From an uncultured Corynebacterium sp. (GTDB lineage: Bacteria; Actinomycetota; Actinomycetes; Mycobacteriales; Mycobacteriaceae), in contig NZ_CAMIFY010000043.1 of the NCBI RefSeq assembly GCF_946222985.1, forward strand, positions 1 to 24,399: a DNA stretch of 24,399 nt, in the 5' to 3' direction. Positions 8,251-15,762 of the stretch are shown here, one piece after another. Each line of letters starts with the position of its first letter. Position 1 is the first letter of the stretch. The notes beneath the pieces are model-generated. The model ran no database searches. It worked only from the letters and a program-made list of their open reading frames with translations, and was not told the origin of the DNA. The position numbers and the translations under genes are program-made.

Positions 8251-9621
8251 ATGACCGTCCGAGAATATCACCGCAATGGCCCTCACCAGGCGGAATCCGC
8301 TTTCTCCGGCGAGCCCTCTCCCGAGTTCCGGCCCGCTTTCCGGCCGGGATTCCTCCCCGCGCTCGAGGGATTGCGCGCCGTTGCGTCGTTGGGGATCATC
8401 GGCACGCACGTCGCGTTCCAGACCGGCCATGACGTCGGTGCCCTGTGGGAACGAATGCTCGGGCGCTTCGATTTCTTCGTCGCCGTGTTCTTCACGCTGT
8501 CCGGATTCCTGCTGTGGCGCAGTCACCGCGGGGGCAAGGGCGGCGTGGTGTGGCGGCGTCGCCGGGGGCGTCGGACCCTGGCAGGGGGTGATGGCGGAGG
8601 TGAGACCGGGGGAGCCACCGCGAGCTCGGCCCAGCCCACCGACCAGCCCACCGGCGTCGCCACCGCTCCGCCGAAGCCCGGATCGGTCGCCGCGGGGTGG
8701 CTGAAGTACTACCGCAAGCGCGCGGCGAGGATTCTGCCGGCGTATTGGGTGCTGGTCGTCGTCGTGTTGGTCACGTTGCCCGTCGGCGAGGGCGCGAACG
8801 TGCGCACGTGGCTGACCAATCTGACGCTGACGCAGGTGTATTTCTCCGATTCATTGCACGGCGGCCTGACGCATTTGTGGTCGCTGTCGGTGGAGGTGGC
8901 GTTTTACGTCACGCTGCCGTTGTTCGCGATCGCATTGCGCGGCCTGGATCCGATGCGGCGGCAGGGCTCGCGGATCCTCGCGCTCGTCGGATTGTCGGTG
9001 CTCAGTTTCGGGTGGGCGTGGTTGCCGTTGCCGTACCCGGACGGGGTCAATCCGCACATTCAGCCGCCGGCGTATTTCTCGTGGTTCGCGGCGGGCATGA
9101 TTCTCGCGGAGGTCGAGTCGTTGGCCGGTTCCGAGTCGGCCCGCGCGCGGCGGATCCTGGAGTCGGCGAAGTCGCTGGCGCGCCTGCGGTGGCTGTGGAT
9201 GTCGGTGGCCGTCGGTGCGGTGGCCCTGGCGGCGTGGATGGGCCCGGAGGGTCTCGTCGAGCTGTCGAACTGGGAGTTCCTGCGCCGCACGTGGTGCGGG
9301 CTGGTCTTCGGCGCGGCGATCATCGGCCCGTGGGCCCTGGCGCCGGAGTCGCGGTTCCTCACCACTCCGGTGATGCAGGCCCTGGGCCGGTGGTCCTACG
9401 GCATCTTCCTGTGGCACATGGCCATGCTGTCGGTGGCGTTTCCGCTGCTGGGCGTGCGCATCTTCGACGGCCACATCCTCGTGGTGACGCTGGTGACGGT
9501 GGCGTTGACGGTGCCGTTGGCCGCGGCGTCCTACGCCTTGGTCGAGGAGCCCGCCCGCCGTTGGCTCGGCAACCATTGGGCGAACGCGGCCAAGACGAGG
9601 GAACCGGTCAAGACCAGCTGA
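8251..9621 (+). CDS. tmaT: Acyltransferase-3 family membrane protein (TmaT / Rv0228-like)
   Basis: A 456-residue polytopic O-acyltransferase. The family hallmarks are FLPALEGLRAVASLGIIGTH (34-53) with the conserved histidine H53 at the end of TM1, FFTLSGFLLWR, the basic KRAARILPAYW, and HLWSLSVEVAFY, which is typical of acyltransferase-3 enzymes. About ten TMs are visible, with a C-terminal LVEEPARRWL. From memory, the corynebacterial orthologue TmaT (NCgl2759) acetylates trehalose monomycolate, which helps its MmpL-mediated export; the symbol rests on that and on the conserved neighbourhood (DUF3068, AftD). The loop between LLWRSH and the KRAARIL segment carries an Arg/Gly then Thr/Pro/Ala-rich insert (about 92-145). 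Leaderless start at ATG 8251. The last 91 nt overlap the 3' end of aftD on the other strand. Confidence 0.85.
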   Translation: MTVREYHRNGPHQAESAFSGEPSPEFRPAFRPGFLPALEGLRAVASLGIIGTHVAFQTGHDVGALWERMLGRFDFFVAVFFTLSGFLLWRSHRGGKGGVVWRRRRGRRTLAGGDGGGETGGATASSAQPTDQPTGVATAPPKPGSVAAGWLKYYRKRAARILPAYWVLVVVVLVTLPVGEGANVRTWLTNLTLTQVYFSDSLHGGLTHLWSLSVEVAFYVTLPLFAIALRGLDPMRRQGSRILALVGLSVLSFGWAWLPLPYPDGVNPHIQPPAYFSWFAAGMILAEVESLAGSESARARRILESAKSLARLRWLWMSVAVGAVALAAWMGPEGLVELSNWEFLRRTWCGLVFGAAIIGPWALAPESRFLTTPVMQALGRWSYGIFLWHMAMLSVAFPLLGVRIFDGHILVVTLVTVALTVPLAAASYALVEEPARRWLGNHWANAAKTREPVKTS

Positions 9622-12600
9622 AGCGGCCATTCGAATCCGGCGTAGCCGTCGCCGGGCCAGGCGTTGCCGGCGAGCATGATGCCGCCGATGCCGGTGAGCA
9701 CGGCCGATCCGATGATTGCGTGACGACGCACCGAAGCGTCCGCGAACCTCCTCCGCAGGTTCACCCCGATCACCGCGGCCACGGCCGCCACCGCGACGCC
9801 GGGGATGTCGGCGACGAGCCACGACGTGACGAACGCGGCGACGACGGGCACCGCGCGGTGCAGGTCCGGGACGGGTGAATTCGCGTCGACTGCGTCTTCG
9901 GGCCCGTCGAACCGTCGCCACGCCACCAGCGCGATGAGCGCGACGATCGCCGCCAGCACTCCGCCGCCGATGATGCCGATGCGCCAGGTCGACACCGCCG
10001 GGAAGTCGATGCGGAATTCACCGGAGGCACCGGCGGGCACGAGCCACGCCTGCTGCCAACCGTTGACGGTGGACGGCTCGAGTTCGACGCCGCCGACCGT
10101 GGCCACCAGGCCCGGGTTCGGCGAGACGGGGCGCCACAGGATGCGGTCGTAGTCGGCCGCGTCGAGGGTGGCCGGGGAGTCGGCGTCGATCTGGTGGGCG
10201 CCCTCGGCGTCGGTGTACGAGCCCGTCACCACCTCCGGGGCCTGTTCGGCGCTCGTCGGGGCGGCGTAGTCGGTGCCGGTCAGGGCGACCCAGCGGGCGC
10301 GGGAGCTGATCTCGTGAAGACCGGGCTCCAGGTCGATGGTGTCGCCGCAGGCCACGGGGGCGTCGTCGAGCTCGGTCCAGGGATCGCGCAGGCCGGTGCG
10401 GCAGGTGTCGGCGTCGACGGTGACGCTGATGGGTTCCGGCACGGTGAAGGCACGGCGCATGCGGCCCTCGTAACTTTCCTGCCCGAACGACCAGCGCTGG
10501 ACCAGGGGAGAGGCGTCGGGGACGACCGGCACGCGGATGGGGGTGACGTCCTCGCCGGCGCCGTTTTCGAGTCCGATCTCGGACAGTGCGAAGCCGGCCG
10601 GCGCGTTGGTGGCGGTGATGCGGATGGTGCCGGTGTCGGGATCGTCATCACCGGAGCCCTCGGAATCGCCGGAGCCGCCGCCACTGGTCCGCCCGCCGCC
10701 GGGCACGGCCATGGTCAGCGGTTCGCCGGGCGTGAGCCACTTCGACGTCGACGCACCGCCGGCGCGCACCTGCACCTGCGCCGGGACGACCGCCGCGGTG
10801 ATGGTCAACCGCCCGCCCTCGAGCGGCTGCTCGGGGGTGATCTCGATCCACTCCGCCTGGCCTCCGGTGCCGGTGCGCGGCTCCCACCACGTCGTCGGAT
10901 CGCCGTCGACGAGCGCGTTGATCGAATGATCGGCCTGCGCCCCACCGACGTTGTACGGCTCGGAGGCCGACGACGACGCCTCGATCGTTCCGCGGCCCTC
11001 GGCCGTCTGCGTCTCCGGGATGCCGGTGACGGGGTAGTCGGGCACCGCGTTGGTCACCCCGGTGTCCTCCTCGGGGGCGAGGATTCCGGACACCGCGTTG
11101 TGGACTTCGCCGTAGTTGCGACCGCGGCGTGTCGGGGTGTCGGTGACGGTGCCGGCGGCTTCGCCGTGGAGTTTGCGCACCGGCGAATCGCCGTCGACCT
11201 CGTCGAGACGCGCGAGCACTCCCGGCCCGCCGGAGACCAGCGGCACCGACGACGACTCGACCATGCGCGGCGCCAGCGCATCGGCGGCGCCGTCGACGGC
11301 CCAGATGGAGATGGCCGGGTTGCGGTCGGAGCTCGCCCCCTTGACCTCCTCGTCCGTGGCGCCCGAGGCCCCGTGCGGGAACTCGGCGACGCGGGATATC
11401 CCCGGCGACTGCGACAGGGTGGCCCGCAGCTCGCGCAGTCCCGTGCCCCGGTTGAACGGGGGCGTGTCGGAGCGCACGAGCACGTGGCCGATGCCGTTGG
11501 CCCGCAGCGTCGCGGCCAGCGTGTCGACGCCTTCGCCGCGGTTGAGATGGTCCTGGACGCCGTCGAGACCGCGGATCGCCTCCGGCGGCACCAGCGGTAC
11601 CGCGTCGCGGACGACCCAGGGCACGTCGGTGAGCGGCTGAAGCGGCTCGTCGCGGGTGAAGCCCCAGTCCATGTCGGCGAAGGGCATCGCCGGGGCGACG
11701 AGGGTGCGGGAGCCTGCGGCGTTGTCGCCGAGCCAATCGGCGGCGTCATGCCAATGGTCGGGGACTTCCTCGTAGGCGCCGGTCGGGGCCAGGCGCGCGC
11801 TCCACGCGGGGGCGGTGGCGCCGACGGCGACGACGAGCACGAGCATCGCCACCACCGCGGACCGGTGCTTTTCGGGGTGCAGCCACTTCTCGCGCACCTC
11901 CTCCTTCGGCGCCGACCCCGGCCACGGCAGCATCGCCGTGGCGTGCGCCAGGCCCAGCAGCAACGGCAACCGGAGCGTGGGATCCATCTTGTGGAGGTTG
12001 CGCAGTGCAGCGAGGGGACCGTCGAGAAGCGATCGCCCCACGTCGCCGAGGGGAGTGAACGGCGACGTCCACGCCGCCATGGAGACCAGCCCGATCAGCG
12101 CCATGAGCAGCCACCCGCGGCGGCCCGGCATCGACCCCATGGCCAGGCCGACCAGGCCGATGGCGGCGACGGCCATCGTGGCCAGGATCAGCACCGGTTC
12201 GGAGACCAGCGCATTGCCGCCGACGCGCTCGAGGGAGACGAACGGCGCCCACGACGTCGCGCCGCGCAGCACCTCGCCGAGCCCCAGCCAGCGCGTGGTC
12301 ACGCCGGAGGACTCGATGTAGTCGGTGAACGGCGGCGAGTACCGGCCGAGCATGAGCAGCGGCACGATCCACCACATGCTCACCGCCGCGCACGTGGCCA
12401 ACCAGCCGGCGAACATCGCCCAGGCGCGCTTGCGGCGCGGGCCCGCGCACCCGGCGAAGACCATCACCAGCGCGGCCGGCACGCAGGCGGCGGCGGTACC
12501 CACGGCGTTGACGGCGCCGGTGCACAGCACCGCCAGGCCCGACAACAGCACCGCACGGGCGGCGACCGCCGCGCCGACGGACTCGCGCCGTCGCACCACC

Positions 12601-13094
12601 GCCAGCACCGGCAGCAGGATCCACGGCGTCAGCGCCACCGGCCACGCCTCGGAGGAGATCGCCCCGAGGGTGGTCAGGATGCGCGGCGACAGCGCGTAGA
12701 GCAGCGCCGCCAGGATCCGCGACTGCCGGGACCCGACGCCCGCGACTTCGGCGACGCGCAGGAATCCCGTGAAGGCCAGGCACAGCAGCAGCGTCCACCA
12801 CAGCCCCTGGGTGATCCAATCGGCCCAGATGGCGTCGGGGATCAGGTCGAACAGCGCGAAGAACGCGCCCTGCGGGAACAGGTAGCCGTAGGCCTGGTTC
12901 TGCAGCTGGCCCAGCGGCATGATCTCCGACCACATCTGCAGCGACCGTTCGAGGAAGCCGGTCGGGTTGGCCGTCAGATCATGCTTGGTGTCGGCGACGG
13001 TGCGGCCCGGCGCCTGGATGAACGCCAGCAGGCACAGCAAAACCCACCAGCCGACCAAGGCGCGCGTGGGCGTGCGTTGAACGGTGGTGGGCAT
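9531..13094 (-). CDS. aftD: Alpha-(1->3)-arabinofuranosyltransferase AftD
   Basis: Large GT-C membrane enzyme (1187 residues) that adds branching arabinofuranose from decaprenyl-phosphoryl-arabinose to arabinogalactan/LAM outside the membrane. TM1 (11-28) is followed by the acidic first loop DTKHDL (D35, D39), expected to be catalytic. A GT-C core of about ten TMs runs to about residue 435. An extracytoplasmic part carries ATLRANGIGHVLVRSD (about 525-545) and a discoidin/CBM-like region around residues 725-795 (SINALVDGDPTTWWEP). Three C-terminal TMs close the protein. Mycobacterial AftD is about 1400 residues, so this is a shorter form. A Gly/Ser/Asp-rich linker (GGGSGDSEGSGDDD) follows the discoidin region. 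The start ATG lies 31 nt after the DUF2613 stop without a convincing ribosome site. The 3' end overlaps the acyltransferase gene. Confidence 0.93.
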   Translation of the reverse strand: MPTTVQRTPTRALVGWWVLLCLLAFIQAPGRTVADTKHDLTANPTGFLERSLQMWSEIMPLGQLQNQAYGYLFPQGAFFALFDLIPDAIWADWITQGLWWTLLLCLAFTGFLRVAEVAGVGSRQSRILAALLYALSPRILTTLGAISSEAWPVALTPWILLPVLAVVRRRESVGAAVAARAVLLSGLAVLCTGAVNAVGTAAACVPAALVMVFAGCAGPRRKRAWAMFAGWLATCAAVSMWWIVPLLMLGRYSPPFTDYIESSGVTTRWLGLGEVLRGATSWAPFVSLERVGGNALVSEPVLILATMAVAAIGLVGLAMGSMPGRRGWLLMALIGLVSMAAWTSPFTPLGDVGRSLLDGPLAALRNLHKMDPTLRLPLLLGLAHATAMLPWPGSAPKEEVREKWLHPEKHRSAVVAMLVLVVAVGATAPAWSARLAPTGAYEEVPDHWHDAADWLGDNAAGSRTLVAPAMPFADMDWGFTRDEPLQPLTDVPWVVRDAVPLVPPEAIRGLDGVQDHLNRGEGVDTLAATLRANGIGHVLVRSDTPPFNRGTGLRELRATLSQSPGISRVAEFPHGASGATDEEVKGASSDRNPAISIWAVDGAADALAPRMVESSSVPLVSGGPGVLARLDEVDGDSPVRKLHGEAAGTVTDTPTRRGRNYGEVHNAVSGILAPEEDTGVTNAVPDYPVTGIPETQTAEGRGTIEASSSASEPYNVGGAQADHSINALVDGDPTTWWEPRTGTGGQAEWIEITPEQPLEGGRLTITAAVVPAQVQVRAGGASTSKWLTPGEPLTMAVPGGGRTSGGGSGDSEGSGDDDPDTGTIRITATNAPAGFALSEIGLENGAGEDVTPIRVPVVPDASPLVQRWSFGQESYEGRMRRAFTVPEPISVTVDADTCRTGLRDPWTELDDAPVACGDTIDLEPGLHEISSRARWVALTGTDYAAPTSAEQAPEVVTGSYTDAEGAHQIDADSPATLDAADYDRILWRPVSPNPGLVATVGGVELEPSTVNGWQQAWLVPAGASGEFRIDFPAVSTWRIGIIGGGVLAAIVALIALVAWRRFDGPEDAVDANSPVPDLHRAVPVVAAFVTSWLVADIPGVAVAAVAAVIGVNLRRRFADASVRRHAIIGSAVLTGIGGIMLAGNAWPGDGYAGFEWPLQLVLTGSLVLAAFAQWLPSQRRAGSSTKA

Positions 13095-13125
13095 CGCTGG
13101 CGGGACGACGTGGGGCGAAGCGGTT

Positions 13126-13320
13126 CTAGCGCTCGCCGTACTCGACTCCGCCCATCAGGGCCTCGTCCGCGGAGACGGCCTGCGCCTCGGGGATCTCGGA
13201 TTCCTGGCTGACCTGAGCGATGCCGAAAATGAGGGCACCGCCGAGGAGGGCGCCGACCAGCGCGCTCGCGAGGGCCGGGCCCAACGTGCGGCGCTGCTCC
13301 GACTCGGTCTCGTAGGGCAT
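13126..13320 (-). CDS. DUF2613 small membrane protein (Rv0236A-like)
   Basis: A 64-residue protein with one hydrophobic span (about 13-36, LGPALASALVGALLGGALIF) after a charged MPYETESEQRRT N-terminus and an acidic extracytoplasmic tail. It is the family found immediately upstream of aftD in mycobacteria and corynebacteria. The ATG at 13320 has a strong GAGGAG site 7 nt upstream. It is cotranscribed with aftD (31-nt gap), which suggests it assists AftD folding, localisation or activity. This is inference; its function is unknown to me. Confidence 0.88.
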   Translation of the reverse strand: MPYETESEQRRTLGPALASALVGALLGGALIFGIAQVSQESEIPEAQAVSADEALMGGVEYGER

Positions 13321-13360
13321 GTTTCACTCCTCGAATTAAATTTCCTTGGGAATGGACGCA

Positions 13361-13366
13361 ACCTTA
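13361..13366 (-). promoter_or_regulatory. -10 element of DUF2613-aftD operon
   Basis: TAAGGT on the minus strand; +1 expected near 13354 gives a leader of about 34 nt with the GAGGAG site. No clear -35. Confidence 0.5.
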
Positions 13367-13438
13367 GACCATCCCCGGGGTCACGGGGAAGTTTCGCCGA
13401 AATAGGGGGATGTTTCGATTCTCCCCTGGTGGGCGGCG

Positions 13439-13456
13439 GTTCGTTGCCCGTTCGTT
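13439..13456. repeat. Direct repeat GTTCGTT x2
   Basis: Two GTTCGTT copies with 4 nt between them (11-bp period), upstream of the DUF2613-aftD promoter. Possibly a regulator site; it may also be chance. Confidence 0.3.
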
Positions 13457-13563
13457 ACCGGCGGGCGGCGTGAGCGTCCGTCACTTGCGTCTCTGGAGTC
13501 ACGCGAATGTGGGCGACGCCGGACGCCGCGCACCCTCCGCCGGCGCCGCCGATGGCACCCCGA

Positions 13564-14076
13564 TCACTTCGGCGGCGGAACGATGAGCACCGGCCGCCCG
13601 GCGTTCTTGAGCACCGCGTCGGCCGTCGACGACGACAGCAGTCCCCGCAGCCCCGAGGTGCCGCGCGTGCCGGAGATGATCACCCCGGCGTCGAGGTCGC
13701 GGGCGGCGTCGACGATCGCGGACCAGATGGTCGTCTCCGATTCGACGAGGTAGGGCTCGGCGGTGAAGCCGACGGCCGCGGCGACTTCGACGCCTTCGCG
13801 GCAGATGCGCTGGGCTTCCTCGTGCGCGGGGTCGCCGTCGTCGACGGTGGAGTCCCAGTCGGGCTGCATCATTCCGGAGGCCCCGGCGGTGCGGGCGGCC
13901 TGGCGCTGCAGCGGCTCCCACGCGGTGAGGATGTAGGCGGTGCGCACCGACAGCAGTGAGCCGGCCCATTCGATGGCGCGCTTGGCTTCGTCGGATCCGT
14001 CGTAGGCGATGAGCATCGAGTCGCCGCGGACGTGCCCGGCGGCATCGCGGGGTGCGGACTCGTGGGTTTCGGACAT
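13564..14076 (-). CDS. Universal stress protein (UspA family)
   Basis: A 170-residue single-domain cytosolic Usp. It has the first strand SMLIAYDGSDEAKRAIEWA (20-38) and the C-terminal nucleotide loop GTRGTSGLRGLLSSST beginning at G136. The usual pattern is G-2x-G-9x-G-S/T; here the third glycine is replaced by serine (S149), so ATP binding may be altered. It ends in the typical RPVLIVPPPK. I start at ATG 14076 because GGGAGGAG lies 6-13 nt upstream. The longer in-frame start at 14196 would place the promoter inside the gene and add 40 residues without family similarity. Role: stress or growth-arrest response by family; the specific role is unknown. Confidence 0.9.
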   Translation of the reverse strand: MSETHESAPRDAAGHVRGDSMLIAYDGSDEAKRAIEWAGSLLSVRTAYILTAWEPLQRQAARTAGASGMMQPDWDSTVDDGDPAHEEAQRICREGVEVAAAVGFTAEPYLVESETTIWSAIVDAARDLDAGVIISGTRGTSGLRGLLSSSTADAVLKNAGRPVLIVPPPK

Positions 14077-14131
14077 CGGAATCTCCTCCCGGGCGTCCGC
14101 GGGCGGGAGTCGGCGGGTGGTGTGCGCCTGT

Positions 14132-14150
14132 CGTCGCGTGCTTTGCGACG
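14132..14150. other. Hairpin in the 5' leader of the stress-protein gene
   Basis: A perfect CGTCGC/GCGACG stem with a 7-nt loop lies between the proposed promoter and the ribosome site. It may control mRNA stability or translation; unproven. Confidence 0.35.
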
Positions 14151-14179
14151 TCGCCGCGAACGCGTGTTTTCCTTTCCCC

Positions 14180-14185
14180 ACTTTA
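14180..14185 (-). promoter_or_regulatory. -10 element of stress-protein gene
   Basis: TAAAGT on the minus strand, in a local AT-rich patch. The expected +1 near 14173 leaves a leader of about 97 nt that contains the hairpin and the GGGAGGAG site. The -35 is weak. Confidence 0.5.
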
Positions 14186-14253
14186 ACGCCGCGCACGTGT
14201 GCGCCGGAGCGCGTTGGCGGGATTGGCCGCCACGGGGTCGGTGGGGCGGCGAC

Positions 14254-14751
14254 TCATTCCACCGGCGTGTTGAGCCCGGTGCGCATGTCCGCGGGGTCGG
14301 CGTCGGGGGTCGGCTCGGTGAGGTAGACCTCCCAGCACGGCATCGCGGGGGTGTGGCCGGCTGCGATGAGCGCGTCGGTGAATTCCTGCCATGCGGGGCC
14401 CAGGCCGTCGTAGCCGCCGACGTACAAGGAGGAGGCGACTTTGCCGGCGGGCAGTTCGGAGGCGACGAACTCGATGGCGGAGCCGTCGGAAAGCGGCGCT
14501 TCGATCGGGCCGGGCAACGGTGCATCGAGGGGGACGCCCACTTCGATGTCGCAGCGCGACCAGTCGTCGGAAAAGCGCGGGTACAGGGCGAATGGCGCGC
14601 CGGCGGGGGAGACGCCCGCGGAGCCGAGCGCCGGGAGGAGCACGGAGAAGGCCGAATCGAACAGGCCGGACAAGTCGTCCATGGGGACGTCGAAGGCGCG
14701 GACGACGGCGGTGGGCACTGCACGGGATTCGTCGACGGTGAATTCGGGCAT
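14254..14751 (-). CDS. GyrI-like / AraC effector-binding domain protein
   Basis: A 165-residue single-domain protein of the GyrI-like small-molecule-binding superfamily. It starts VDESRAVPTAVVRAFDVPMDDL, a typical first strand and helix. The middle has SRCDIEVGVPLD and the end has the characteristic strand CWEVYLTEPTPDADP followed by a TPV-type terminus. There is no DNA-binding domain, so it acts as a stand-alone binder or hydrolase-like domain rather than a transcription factor. The ATG at 14751 has GAGGAG 9-14 nt upstream. It is 81 nt after the tRNA-Gly terminator, so it needs its own promoter (TACCCT at 14813-14818 on the minus strand is a candidate). Ligand unknown. Confidence 0.78.
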   Translation of the reverse strand: MPEFTVDESRAVPTAVVRAFDVPMDDLSGLFDSAFSVLLPALGSAGVSPAGAPFALYPRFSDDWSRCDIEVGVPLDAPLPGPIEAPLSDGSAIEFVASELPAGKVASSLYVGGYDGLGPAWQEFTDALIAAGHTPAMPCWEVYLTEPTPDADPADMRTGLNTPVE

Positions 14752-14831
14752 GATGCGGACTCCTCGGGGAGGGGCGGCGGCACCGGCGGGGCCGCCGGAT
14801 GTGCCCGCGAGGGTACGCCGATTCGGACGCG

Positions 14832-14865
14832 AAAAACCCTCCTCCCGAACGTGCGGGTGGAGGGT
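14832..14865 (-). terminator. Intrinsic terminator of tRNA-Gly
   Basis: A 12-bp stem with one mismatch (arms 14836-14847 and 14854-14865) and a 6-nt loop, followed on the minus strand by TTTTT. It lies 38 nt past the tRNA 3' end and is placed to end the tRNA transcript. Confidence 0.88.
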
Positions 14866-14902
14866 GTTCGTGCTGATCGGCCGTGGTCGATCGGTGAAGA
14901 AT

Positions 14903-14976
14903 TGGAGCCGATGACGGGAATCGAACCCGCGCTACCTGCTTGGGAAGCAGGAGTTCTACCATTGAACTACATCGGC
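14903..14976 (-). tRNA. tRNA-Gly (anticodon CCC)
   Basis: On the minus strand a complete cloverleaf reads: acceptor GCCGATG/CATCGGC, D-arm GTTC/GAAC, anticodon stem CCTGC/GCAGG with loop TTCCCAA (anticodon CCC, codon GGG), variable TAGC, T-arm GCGGG/CCCGT with loop TTCGATT, discriminator T and an encoded CCA. It is 71 nt plus CCA. All stems pair, the T stem having one G-T pair. Confidence 0.97.
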
Positions 14977-15042
14977 ATCGGGGCTGCGCCGACCGTTCGT
15001 CCGCGTGCGTTCGCGGATGCCCGGAGCATGCCTTCCGTCCAT

Positions 15043-15048
15043 AATGTA
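15043..15048 (-). promoter_or_regulatory. -10 element of tRNA-Gly
   Basis: TACATT on the minus strand about 67 nt upstream of the mature 5' end, in an AT-rich island. A TTGCGG -35-like hexamer occurs 19 nt further up. This is the likely tRNA promoter. Confidence 0.45.
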
Positions 15049-15136
15049 GCACCGCCGCGGGAGGCCTCCGCAAAAGCCCCCGGAGGCTGCGCGGGTGCTT
15101 TGCGACGACCCGCGATGACCCGACCCGCCCTGCCGG

Positions 15137-15142
15137 TAGGGT
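15137..15142 (+). promoter_or_regulatory. -10 element of dcd (leaderless)
   Basis: TAGGGT (TANNNT) is 6 nt before the GTG at 15149; no Shine-Dalgarno. Leaderless transcription is likely. Two inverted repeats just upstream (15064-15087 and 15091-15113) have no U-tract. Confidence 0.6.
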
Positions 15143-15148
15143 GGGGGC

Positions 15149-15721
15149 GTGCTGCTCTCCGATCGTGACATCCGCGCCGCCCTGTCCGCCGACGACGACA
15201 CCCGCCTGGGCGTCGAGCCGCTGGACGAGGAGATGATCCAGCCGTCGTCCATCGACGTGCGCCTGGATCAGTTCTTCCGCGTGTTCAACAACTCCCGGTA
15301 CACGCACATCGACCCGAAGCTGCCGCAGGAGGAGCTGACCGCCCTGCGCGAGGTGCCGTGGGACGAGGCGTTCGTGCTGCACCCGGGCGAGTTCGTGCTG
15401 GCGTCGACGCTGGAGAAGTTCACCATCCCGGCGCACCTGGCCGGACGCCTGGAGGGCAAGTCCTCGCTGGGTCGTCTGGGGCTGCTGACGCACTCGACCG
15501 CGGGGTTCATCGATCCCGGGTTCTCCGGACACATCACGTTGGAGCTGTCCAACGTGGCGAATCTGCCGATCTCCCTGTGGCCGGGCATGAAGGTCGGGCA
15601 GCTGGCGCTGTTCCGCATGACCTCGCCGGCCGAGGTGCCCTACGGTTCCGGTGCGCTGGGCTCGAAGTACCAGGGCCAGCGCGGGCCGACGCCGTCGAAG
15701 GCGTACCTGAACTTCCGTTAG
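15149..15721 (+). CDS. dcd: dCTP deaminase, probably dUMP-forming
   Basis: A 190-residue cytosolic trimeric enzyme converting dCTP to dUTP or directly to dUMP for thymidylate synthesis. The sequence matches the actinobacterial Dcd closely: MLLSDRDIR start, IQPSSIDVRLD, GRLEGKSSLGRLGLLTHSTA and GFIDPGFSGHITLELSNV, with catalytic E132 in the last. The C-terminal GSKYQGQRGPTPSKAY is the loop that closes over the phosphates. The M. tuberculosis enzyme with the same signature is bifunctional (deaminase and dUTPase), so the same is likely here. GTG start at 15149, leaderless. It ends 41 nt before the transporter operon, which has its own promoter. Confidence 0.96.
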   Translation: MLLSDRDIRAALSADDDTRLGVEPLDEEMIQPSSIDVRLDQFFRVFNNSRYTHIDPKLPQEELTALREVPWDEAFVLHPGEFVLASTLEKFTIPAHLAGRLEGKSSLGRLGLLTHSTAGFIDPGFSGHITLELSNVANLPISLWPGMKVGQLALFRMTSPAEVPYGSGALGSKYQGQRGPTPSKAYLNFR

Positions 15722-15749
15722 TTTTCGGCGGGTGACCGACGGTTACCGC

Positions 15750-15755
15750 TACCGT
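15750..15755 (+). promoter_or_regulatory. -10 element of the compatible-solute transporter operon (leaderless)
   Basis: TACCGT is 7 nt before the ATG at 15763, with no ribosome site. A leaderless start is likely. The TTACCG-C-TACCG partial repeat overlaps this element. Confidence 0.5.
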
Positions 15756-15762
15756 TGGTCCC

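Larger units (their letters stand above)
13321..13563. other. Intergenic region between DUF2613 and stress-protein genes
   Basis: The largest non-coding stretch here (243 nt). It holds the DUF2613-aftD promoter, a TTTCG-C-CGAAA palindrome (13392-13402) and a GTTCGTT direct repeat (13439-13456). I see no supported gene, no RNA gene and no U-tract terminator for the stress-protein gene. Confidence 0.6.

Noticed and set aside
10194..13211. 1005-codon plus-strand frame opposite aftD
   Set aside because: Very long but low-complexity His/Arg/Gly/Asp-rich; an artefact of GC-rich codons in AftD, which is clearly real.
15064..15113. Two inverted repeats between tRNA-Gly and dcd as terminators
   Set aside because: Neither is followed by a T-tract and no gene ends there on either strand.
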